Origin: CAYREX01 sp964423505 | GTDB lineage: Bacteria > Fermentibacterota > Fermentibacteria > Fermentibacterales > JCC-6 | Length of the DNA stretch: 64,000 bases | Assembly: GCA_964423505.1 (NCBI GenBank) | Contig: CAYREX010000001.1 | Span: 186,001-250,000 of the forward strand | Direction of reading: 5' to 3' | Shown: one piece after another, positions 17,978-24,721 of the stretch | Layout of the letters: each line of letters starts with the position of its first letter | How positions within the stretch are numbered: position 1 is the stretch's first letter | Notes under the pieces: model-generated | Seen by the model: only the letters and a program-made list of their open reading frames with translations | What the model was told of the DNA's origin: nothing | Database searches by the model: none | Translations under genes and position numbers: made by a program

Positions 17978-18008
17978 GGTATCTACACCTTTCCCAGCAG
18001 CTTGCGCC

Positions 18009-18039
18009 AAAAAGAAACGGGCCGCGCGCCGGCGGCCCG
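18009..18039 (-). terminator. Terminator-like hairpin in the metK leader
   Basis: On the minus strand an 8-bp GC stem (18039-18032 with 18025-18018) with a 6-base loop is followed directly by TTTCTTTTT. It is between the proposed promoter (18056-18085) and metK. No gene ends here, so it is better read as an attenuator than as an ordinary terminator. Confidence 0.6.
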
Positions 18040-18055
18040 AGGCAAGGCTGACGGC

Positions 18056-18085
18056 TTTTTAGCACTTTTTTTAACGTGGTTGCAA
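18056..18085 (-). promoter_or_regulatory. Candidate metK promoter
   Basis: On the minus strand TTGCAA (18085-18080) is followed after 18 bases by TAAAAA (18061-18056). The predicted leader is about 70 bases. The -35 sits inside an inverted repeat, ACGTGG (18074-18079) and CCACGT (18102-18107), which may be an operator. Confidence 0.45.
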
Positions 18086-18234
18086 TACGCCTCAACTCAT
18101 TCCACGTCTGAGAAAGATATGAGCCATGCTCCCGCCGTCAATCGCCCGCCCGTATCCCGCCGCGGCCGCCCGGGCGCTCTGGCACCGGGGATGCTTTGTT
18201 TCTATATGTCGGCAGTGAGCGCATTGGAGGCGGC

Positions 18235-19671
18235 TTGAGGGTAACGCTCGTGTATCCGTACTACGGGAGGGGCAGGAGGTCGAAGTACTTCCCCTTCGGC
18301 CTCGCCTACGTGGCGTCCGTGCTCCGCGACGGCGGGCACGATGTCGCCGTCGTCGACATGGAGGGGCTCGACCTCGGCCCCGACGAGGCGCTGGAGATGA
18401 TACGGACCTCCGAGCCGGACATGGTCGGCTTCGGCGGCATGGTCACCCGCTTCAGGATAGTTCGGGAGCTGGGTCCGAGAGTCAGGGAGCTGATCCCCGA
18501 CGCCTTCCTGGTGGCGGGCAACAGCGGCGCCACCACGGTCCCCGAGCTCTACCTCCGCTCATGCGGCATGGACGCGGTAATCATGGGCGAGGGCGAGGTC
18601 ACGGCCCTGGAGCTGGCGGACGCCCTGCAGGAGGGGGGGGACTGGAGGGAGGTCCCCGGCCTCTGCCGTATGGAGGGGGAAGAGCTCTACTGCTCGGCGC
18701 CGAGGGAGCCGATTCCCGACCTGGACTCCCTGCCGCTGCCCGCCTGGGACCTCTTCCCCACCGAGAGGTACGTCTCCAGCATGGACCACAGGGAGAAGAA
18801 GGTCCGGCACATGGAGGTGGTGGCCAGCAGGGGATGCCCCTTCGGTTGCGTCTACTGCTACAGGATATACGGCCGGAGGGTCCGCAGGCGCTCGCCCCTG
18901 TCCATCGTCTCGGAGATAGAGGAGCTGGTCCGCAGGTTCGACATTCGCTACACCGGCTTCCCCGACGACCTCTTCACCAGCGACCGGGAGTTCGTGATGG
19001 AGACATGCAGGCTCCTCCGCGAGAGGGTGCCCGGCATCTCCTGGTCCTGCCTGGGGCGCGTCAACACCGTTGACCCGGAGATGCTCGCCGCGATGAGGCG
19101 GGCGGGCTGCGACTGGATATCCTACGGCATCGAGTCCGGCAGCGATCGTATGCTCCGGGAGATGAAGAGGGGGGTCACCACCGAGCAGTGCCTGGAGGCC
19201 ATAAGGATGACCAGGAAGGCTGGTATCCACGCGGAGGGCAGCTTCATGATAGGGATGTTCGGCGAGACCGAGGAGTCGGTCCGCGAGACGGTGGAGTTCT
19301 GCAGGAAGGCGGACATAACCGCGCCGATGCTCTTCGTCACCCCCTATCCGGGCACCGAGATATACGGGAGGGCGCTGGAGGAGGGGCTCATCGACGACGT
19401 GGAGGAGCTGGTCTCCGGGATGAACGCCGCGGACGAGCTGCTGGTGAACCTGACCGAGATGAGCGACGAGGAGCTCTACGCGCTTCGGGACTGGGCGCAG
19501 GGCACCGTTGGGCGCAGCTACCTGTGGAGGAAGCCGCTTCGGAGGATACCGGCGGTTCTGATGCGGCACCTCAGGCTCAGGGGCTTCCGGGGATTTCTCA
19601 GGGACGTCAGGGAGTTCGCCGCCTCGCTGGTCGGTCCCGGCGGCCGCCGCGGCGACCGCGGAGAGGGCTGA
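18235..19671 (+). CDS. B12-binding-domain radical SAM protein
   Basis: A 478-residue protein. The start chosen is TTG after GGAGG, giving RVTLVYPYYGRGRRSKYFPFGLAYVAS, the usual beginning of this family. Residues about 5-140 form a Rossmann-like cobalamin-binding-type domain; no DxHxxG B12 motif is seen. The radical SAM domain starts near 190 with CPFGCVYC, the CxxxCxxC cluster site, followed by FPDDLFTSD and IGMFGETEESVRETV. Such proteins carry out methylations or cyclisations in lipid, glycan or metabolite synthesis. The product cannot be told. The next gene starts immediately after its stop. Confidence 0.85.
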   Translation: MRVTLVYPYYGRGRRSKYFPFGLAYVASVLRDGGHDVAVVDMEGLDLGPDEALEMIRTSEPDMVGFGGMVTRFRIVRELGPRVRELIPDAFLVAGNSGATTVPELYLRSCGMDAVIMGEGEVTALELADALQEGGDWREVPGLCRMEGEELYCSAPREPIPDLDSLPLPAWDLFPTERYVSSMDHREKKVRHMEVVASRGCPFGCVYCYRIYGRRVRRRSPLSIVSEIEELVRRFDIRYTGFPDDLFTSDREFVMETCRLLRERVPGISWSCLGRVNTVDPEMLAAMRRAGCDWISYGIESGSDRMLREMKRGVTTEQCLEAIRMTRKAGIHAEGSFMIGMFGETEESVRETVEFCRKADITAPMLFVTPYPGTEIYGRALEEGLIDDVEELVSGMNAADELLVNLTEMSDEELYALRDWAQGTVGRSYLWRKPLRRIPAVLMRHLRLRGFRGFLRDVREFAASLVGPGGRRGDRGEG

Positions 19672-20439
19672 ATGGACGAGAGGGACAGGATAGCCGACCT
19701 CGTGGAGCGGGCCTGCGCGACCCTCCTGGAGGGCAGGAGGGAGGAGGCGCTCGACCTCCTGAGGGAAGCAGTTGAGATAGACGGCGGTCGGGATTACGTT
19801 ACCGATGCCGTGACCTCCCTGGACAGGGACTGCCGGGACGGTTCCCGGGAGCGGGTCCGGGAGCAGCGGTCGGCTGGAGAAAGGAAGGTTCCGATGGCAT
19901 CTCAGGAGAAACTGTCCGAGCTCTTCACCTCCTCCGAGGCGGCCTACGCCAGTGGGGACCAGGCCAGGGCCATGGCGGCCCTCCGGAAGGCGAGGCAGAT
20001 CGCACCGGGCGACCAGGAGGTGGCCAGGAGGATCGTTCTCCTGAAGAAGCGCATAAAGTCCTCCAACCTGGTGAGGATAGCCAGGAGGGAGCTGGACGAG
20101 GGAAATCCGGAGAAGGCTGTCGAGCTGGCCAGGAGGGCCTTCGACCTGATGCCGGATACGGATGGGCTGGGCGAGCTCCTCGACTGCCTGGAGGAGCCGG
20201 AGCCGACCGGCGGGAGCGCCGGTGATGCTCCCGCACGTATGGAGCCGGCGACCGCCGGTGACGAGACTCCCGCCGAGGCGGGCGACGTCCCCCTCTACAT
20301 CACGAGGATAAGGTCCCTGGTCCAGGACAACGCCCTGGAGGAGGCGGCCGAGCTCTCACGCGAGGCGTATCGTGACCACCCGGAGGACGAGCTGCTACAG
20401 CAGTTCGTCCAGAAGTTCTCGAAGCTGGGCCTCATCTGA
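19672..20439 (+). CDS. TPR-like repeat protein, possible alternative start at 19894
   Basis: A 255-residue helical protein beginning at the ATG that directly follows the stop of the radical SAM gene. Pairs of helices such as AYASGDQARAMAALRKARQI and ARRELDEGNPEKAVELARRA follow the TPR pattern. A Pro/Glu/Gly-rich linker (about 170-205) separates a final TPR-like unit. An in-frame ATG at 19894 has a much better ribosome site (AAGGAAGG, 5 bases) and starts MASQEKLSEL, so either a shorter protein or two products may be made. No enzyme motif; a scaffold or interaction role is likely. Confidence 0.65.
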   Translation: MDERDRIADLVERACATLLEGRREEALDLLREAVEIDGGRDYVTDAVTSLDRDCRDGSRERVREQRSAGERKVPMASQEKLSELFTSSEAAYASGDQARAMAALRKARQIAPGDQEVARRIVLLKKRIKSSNLVRIARRELDEGNPEKAVELARRAFDLMPDTDGLGELLDCLEEPEPTGGSAGDAPARMEPATAGDETPAEAGDVPLYITRIRSLVQDNALEEAAELSREAYRDHPEDELLQQFVQKFSKLGLI

Positions 20440-20448
20440 GGGCTCCGG

Positions 20449-20625
20449 TCAGGCGGAGAAGAAGTCCGGGACGCAGGTGAGCAGGACTCCCAGGACCACC
20501 CCCACCGTGCCGGCGAGGAAGGCCAGGCCGGCCAGCAGCGGATGCACCTTCCTCCCTAGCAGCACGAAGCCGCCGGTACAGAGCAGGAAGCCCGGCACGA
20601 GCAGTACGAGGTAGGTGTAGTCCAT
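20449..20625 (-). CDS. Small two-helix membrane protein, 58 residues
   Basis: This short frame starts at an ATG preceded by GAGGGGG with 6-base spacing, and reads MDYTYLVLLVPGFLLC then TGGFVLLGRKVHPLLAGL and FLAGTVGVVLGVLL. There are two hydrophobic helices (about residues 5-23 and 31-50) joined by a basic turn (GRKVHP) and a C-terminus ending PDFFSA. The hydrophobic pattern, good ribosome site and codon style support a real gene. It is between the convergent TPR gene and dnaJ. No family is recognised. Confidence 0.6.
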   Translation of the reverse strand: MDYTYLVLLVPGFLLCTGGFVLLGRKVHPLLAGLAFLAGTVGVVLGVLLTCVPDFFSA

Positions 20626-20691
20626 CGAGACCCCCTCGGGGTAGGTTTCCTCCAGCTTACGGGCGGGGAATAACAGCCCCGGAGCGAACCG

Positions 20692-21708
20692 TCAAGCTCT
20701 GCCGGCCAGCTCCCTCCAGAGCTCCCGCTCCCTCTCGCTCAGGTGCTCCGGCAGGTCGACCTCGATGTGCACGAGCTGATCGCCCCTGGTCCCGTGGACC
20801 GGTATGCCCTTCCCGGGTATCCGAAGCACCGTTCCGGGCTGGGTCCCCGGATGGATGGTGAGCTTCACCTTTCCCTCCAGGGTCCGCACCTTCAGCTTGG
20901 TCCCGAGCACGGCACCCGTCACCGGCACCCTGACGGTGCAGTGGACGTCCGCTCCCTCCCTGCGGAAGAAACGGTCCTCCGCTACTCGCAGCCTGACCAG
21001 AACCGTCTGCCTCGAAGGCGTGGATACGCGCAGCAGGGTCCCGTCCTCCGAGCCGGGCGGGATTCGGAGCTCGACGTTCTCGACTGTCTGGACCTCGCCG
21101 GTGCCGCCGCATTTGCCGCATGCGTTCTCGAGCCTGCTGCCGGCGCCGCCGCATGAGGGGCAGGGCATGACCAGCTGCCCCTGCTGCATCCTTCCCGAGC
21201 CGCCGCAGGTCTCGCACTGGCGCCTGCCGGAGCCGCCTGCGCCCATGCAGACGGGACACGTCCCGGGGATCCGGAGCCCGGCCCTGACGGTACCGCCCAG
21301 GGCTGCGGTCGTGAAGGGCACCTCCACGGTGGTGGACGGCCTTCGTCTCCTGCCCGGACCGGTTCCGGCGCCGCCGCCCATGCCGAAGTCGAACCCGCCG
21401 CCGAACATCGACCGGAGGAACTCGTCCAGGTCGCCCCGGCCGAACGACGCCCCGCCGCCCGCCCCGCCGGTCTGCGCGGAGGACCAGTCGAACCCGCCGG
21501 AGCTCATCTGGTCGTACTGCTCCCGCTTCTCCGGGTCGCCCAGGATGTCGTATGCCTGGGATATCTCCTTGAAGCGCTCCTCCGCGCGGCGGTCTCCCGG
21601 GTTGGCATCCGGGTGGTTCTCCTTGGCCAGCTTCCGGTAGGCCTTCTTTATCTCATCCTGCGACGCGTCCCGGCTGACGCCCAGGGTCTCGTAGAGATCG
21701 GTGCTCAC
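20692..21708 (-). CDS. dnaJ: Chaperone DnaJ
   Basis: A 338-residue Hsp40. The J domain (residues 1-68) contains YRKLAKENHPDANPG with the HPD motif that stimulates DnaK. A Gly-rich region (70-125) is followed by four CxxCxGxG zinc repeats (CPVCMGAG, CETCGGSG, CPSCGGAG, CGKCGGTG) and the substrate-binding C-terminal domain. It is slightly shorter than the usual 370-380 residues. The GTG start overlaps the grpE stop (GTGA), placing it last in a dnaK-grpE-dnaJ operon. Confidence 0.96.
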   Translation of the reverse strand: MSTDLYETLGVSRDASQDEIKKAYRKLAKENHPDANPGDRRAEERFKEISQAYDILGDPEKREQYDQMSSGGFDWSSAQTGGAGGGASFGRGDLDEFLRSMFGGGFDFGMGGGAGTGPGRRRRPSTTVEVPFTTAALGGTVRAGLRIPGTCPVCMGAGGSGRRQCETCGGSGRMQQGQLVMPCPSCGGAGSRLENACGKCGGTGEVQTVENVELRIPPGSEDGTLLRVSTPSRQTVLVRLRVAEDRFFRREGADVHCTVRVPVTGAVLGTKLKVRTLEGKVKLTIHPGTQPGTVLRIPGKGIPVHGTRGDQLVHIEVDLPEHLSERERELWRELAGRA

Positions 21709-22490
21709 TTGCCGTCGCCGTCCTCCTCGGTCTCATCCGACCCGCCGGCCTCCGCGTCGTCCGGCTCCTCCGGCCGGTCGGGCTCCCCCGCCTCCGGCTC
21801 GGCGGCACGGGCATCCTCCTGCGGCTTGCCCACCACCACCCTCGCCGGGCGGAGCAGCTCCTCGTTGAGCAGGTATCCCTTCTGGAGGACCTCCATGACC
21901 TTGTCCCCGTCGATGCCCTCCACCTGCCTGGCCATCATCGCCTCGTGGATGGTGGGGTCGAAGGGGTCGTCCCGCCTCACGTCCATCTCGGAGAGGCCCT
22001 GGGACTTCAGTATGCCCCTGAGCTGGTTGACGGTCTGCATCAGGCCCCTGGCCACCTCCTCCGGGCCCTCGGCGGCCGGCTCCTCCATGTGCGACTCGGC
22101 CCGGTCGAAGTTGTCCAGGACCACCAGGAGCTCCTGCAGGACCTCCCTCTTCCCCTGGTAGCTGAGCCGCCTGAAGTCCCTTGCCTGCCTCTTCCTGTAG
22201 TTGTCGAACTCCGCCTGGAGCCTGACGAGCCGGTCCTTCAGGTGGTCGAAGTCGTCCCTGGGGACCATCTCCTCGGTCTCCTCCGGGATATCGTCCGTCT
22301 CTGCGGTCTCTCCGCCGGCGGCCTCCCCCGGTGGACGCCCGCCCGGCTCGGCGGGCTCCTCCCCCTCGATACCGGGCTCCTCCCCGGCCGCCCTGCGGCC
22401 GGTACCGGAGCCCCTTCGGACGGGTATCCTCACCTTCCTGCGGGTTGCGGGGCCGTCCGTCCCTCCCCGCTCTCTCCTCGGGTCCGCCAT
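21705..22490 (-). CDS. grpE: Nucleotide exchange factor GrpE
   Basis: A 261-residue protein. The first 90 residues are acidic and basic low-complexity sequence; the GrpE core starts near DFDHLKDRLVRLQAEFDNYRKRQ (long dimerisation helix), with LDNFDRA, and ends in the beta-domain signature VMEVLQKGYLLNEELLRPARVVVGK. An acidic tail follows. It exchanges ADP on DnaK. The ATG overlaps the dnaK stop (TGATG), and dnaJ overlaps its own end, so all three are coupled. The disordered N-terminus makes it longer than typical GrpE (about 200). Confidence 0.95.
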   Translation of the reverse strand: MADPRRERGGTDGPATRRKVRIPVRRGSGTGRRAAGEEPGIEGEEPAEPGGRPPGEAAGGETAETDDIPEETEEMVPRDDFDHLKDRLVRLQAEFDNYRKRQARDFRRLSYQGKREVLQELLVVLDNFDRAESHMEEPAAEGPEEVARGLMQTVNQLRGILKSQGLSEMDVRRDDPFDPTIHEAMMARQVEGIDGDKVMEVLQKGYLLNEELLRPARVVVGKPQEDARAAEPEAGEPDRPEEPDDAEAGGSDETEEDGDGK

Positions 22491-24400
22491 CAGTCGTCCA
22501 CCACCTCGTAGTCGGCGTCGACAGTGTCGTCCGGCTGCTCTCCGCCGGGCTCCTGCGGGCCGGCCTCCGCTCCGGCCGGTCCCTGCTGGCCGGCGGCCTG
22601 CTGCTTCTGGTAGAAAGCGGCACCGACCTGCTGCCAGACGCTCTGGAGGTTGTCGAAGGAGGACTTTATCCTCTCGTCGTCCTCCGATTCCAGCGCCTCC
22701 TTCGTCCCGGAGACCGCCTCCTCCAGCCTGGCCCTGTCGGCCGGGTCTATCTTCTCGCCTATCTCCCCGAGCTGCTTCTCTATCTCGAAGACGAGGGCGT
22801 CGGCCCTGTTCCTGGTCTCCACCCTCTCGCGGGCCCGGGCGTCCTCCTCCGCATGGGCCTCGGCGTCGCTGACCATCCGGTCTATCTCCTCCTCGGAGAG
22901 CCCGGAGGAGGCCTCTATCCTTATCTTCTGCTCCTTGCCTGTGGCCTTGTCCTTCGCCGAGACGTGGACGATGCCGTTGGAGTCGATGTCGAAGGTGACC
23001 TCTATCTGAGGTACTCCCCTCGGCGCCGGCGGTATGCCGTCCAGTATGAAGCGGCCGAGTATCCTGTTGTCGGCGGCCATCTTGCGTTCGCCCTGCAGGA
23101 CGATTATCTCGACCTGGGGCTGGTTGTCGGTGGCCGTGCTGAACACCTGGCTCTTCTTCGTGGGGATGGTGGTGTTCCGTTCGATTATCGGCGTGGCCAC
23201 GCCGCCCAGGGTCTCTATCCCCAGGGTCAGAGGCGTCACGTCGAGCAGGAGGACGTCCTTCACGTCTCCGGAGAGAACGCCCGCCTGGATGGCGGCCCCT
23301 ATGGCCACCACCTCGTCCGGGTTGACGCCCTTGTGCGGCTCCCTCTCGAATATCGAGATGACCTTCTTCTGGACCGCGGGCATCCTCGTCTGTCCTCCGA
23401 CCAGGATGACGTCGTCTATCTCCGAGGCGCTCACGCCCGCGTCCTTCAGCGCGGCCCTGCAGGGCTCGACGGTCTTCTCGATCAGTTCGTCCACCAGCTG
23501 CTCCAGCCTGGACCTGGAGAGGGTCATGTCCAGGTGCTTCGGCCCGGTGTTGTCGGCGGTCACGAAGGGGAGGTTGATGTTGGTGCTCTGGGTGGTCGAG
23601 AGCTCGCACTTGGCCCTCTCCGCCGCCTCCTTGAGCCTCTGGAGGGCCATGGGGTCCTTGGAGAGGTCGATCCCCTGGCTCTTCCTGAACTCCGCCACCA
23701 GCCAGTCGATGATCTTCTGGTCGAAGTCGTCACCGCCCAGGTGGGTGTTGCCGTTGGTGGACTTCACCTCGAAGACGCCCTCGCCTATCTCGAGGATGGA
23801 GATGTCGAAGGTCCCGCCGCCCAGGTCGAAGACGGCGATGGTCTTGTTGGCGGACTCCTTGTCGAGCCCGTAGGCCAGCGACGCGGCGGTGGGCTCGTTC
23901 ACTATCCTCACCACGTCGAGGCCGGCTATCCGGCCGGCGTCCTTGGTCGCCTGCCTCTGGCTGTCGTTGAAGTAGGCGGGAACGGTCACCACGGCCTTCT
24001 CCACCTTCTCGCCGAGGTAGTCCTCGGCCGTCTGCCGCATCTTCTGCAGTATCATGGCGGAGATCTCCGGCGGGGAGTACTTCTTCCCCATGACCTCCAC
24101 CCATGCGTCACCGTTCTTGCCCTCCACTACCTTGTACGGTACGAGCCCCCTCTCCTCAGCGACCTCGCCGTACTTCCTGCCCATGAATCTCTTTATCGAG
24201 AACACGGTGTTCCCGGGGTTGGCCACGGCCTGGCGCCTCGCGGTCACGCCGACCAGCCTCTCCCCCTTGTCGTTGAACGCCACGACCGACGGGGTGGTCC
24301 TCGAACCCTCGGCGTTCGGTATGACGGTGGCCTCTCCACCCTCCATCACCGAGACGCAGGAGTTCGTGGTCCCCAGGTCTATCCCTATTATCTTGGCCAT
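22490..24400 (-). CDS. dnaK: Chaperone DnaK (Hsp70)
   Basis: A 636-residue Hsp70. The ATG chosen gives MAKIIGIDLGTTNSCVSVMEGG, the universal N-terminus; a longer open frame to 24757 is not used. IDLGTTNSCV, AVFDLGGGTFDISIL and ILVGGQTRMPAVQ mark the ATPase domain, and the C-terminus ends in DYEVVDD, the EEVD-like tail. It folds and protects proteins with DnaJ and GrpE, which follow in the same operon. Upstream is a 112-base leader region and palindromes possibly used in heat-shock control. No hrcA is next to it. Confidence 0.97.
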   Translation of the reverse strand: MAKIIGIDLGTTNSCVSVMEGGEATVIPNAEGSRTTPSVVAFNDKGERLVGVTARRQAVANPGNTVFSIKRFMGRKYGEVAEERGLVPYKVVEGKNGDAWVEVMGKKYSPPEISAMILQKMRQTAEDYLGEKVEKAVVTVPAYFNDSQRQATKDAGRIAGLDVVRIVNEPTAASLAYGLDKESANKTIAVFDLGGGTFDISILEIGEGVFEVKSTNGNTHLGGDDFDQKIIDWLVAEFRKSQGIDLSKDPMALQRLKEAAERAKCELSTTQSTNINLPFVTADNTGPKHLDMTLSRSRLEQLVDELIEKTVEPCRAALKDAGVSASEIDDVILVGGQTRMPAVQKKVISIFEREPHKGVNPDEVVAIGAAIQAGVLSGDVKDVLLLDVTPLTLGIETLGGVATPIIERNTTIPTKKSQVFSTATDNQPQVEIIVLQGERKMAADNRILGRFILDGIPPAPRGVPQIEVTFDIDSNGIVHVSAKDKATGKEQKIRIEASSGLSEEEIDRMVSDAEAHAEEDARARERVETRNRADALVFEIEKQLGEIGEKIDPADRARLEEAVSGTKEALESEDDERIKSSFDNLQSVWQQVGAAFYQKQQAAGQQGPAGAEAGPQEPGGEQPDDTVDADYEVVDD

Positions 24401-24721
24401 ACAAGCCTCCCGTCCTCTCAGGTCGGGTCCTTCCGGAGCGCCTGTCGGCGCCTCTATCCCGTAATCGGGGCTCATCGCAGCCCCTCGGTTCGATGTTGCC
24501 ATGATAAACCGAGCAATCGGCTTGCCACTGCCGCAACAGACCCCATCTCCCTGCAGGAGCGGGAGATGACGGGCCCGAGGGGGGCCGGGGAGGTGCATAT
24601 CCAAGTCAGGCGTGCAATTGTGACGCATCGATGCGGGGGCTTGTCCGCGGCTGTATATTCGAAGGTTACGGCCAACTCCCGCAAGCGGAGAAGATCGCAG
24701 GAAGCCCGGAACGGGGGCCCG
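24401..24721. other. Divergent dnaK-uvrA regulatory region
   Basis: This 321-base stretch has no gene. It holds a perfect inverted repeat with 8-base arms and a 9-base spacer (24544-24568), a 12-base palindrome (24624-24635), a TATATT -10 candidate for uvrA (24654-24659), and on the minus strand a sigma54-like -24/-12 pair (24527-24512). A TATCAT element (minus, 24506-24501) is another possible dnaK -10. CIRCE itself (TTAGCACTC-N9-GAGTGCTAA) is not present. Confidence 0.6.
24544..24568. repeat. Perfect 8-9-8 inverted repeat upstream of dnaK
   Basis: CATCTCCC (24544-24551), a 9-base spacer, then GGGAGATG (24561-24568). The arm-spacer-arm layout is that of CIRCE, but the sequence is unrelated. 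It could be an operator for dnaK or uvrA. Confidence 0.55.

Noticed and set aside
17978..18234. SAM-I riboswitch upstream of metK
   Set aside because: The conserved core elements could not be recognised; only a terminator-like hairpin and an inverted repeat are seen.
22331..24721. Long open frame continuous with uvrA upstream of its ATG
   Set aside because: It is antisense to dnaK and low in protein-like motifs; uvrA's conserved N-terminus begins at 24722.
24401..24721. CIRCE element for HrcA
   Set aside because: The consensus sequence is absent; only a different repeat of similar geometry is present.
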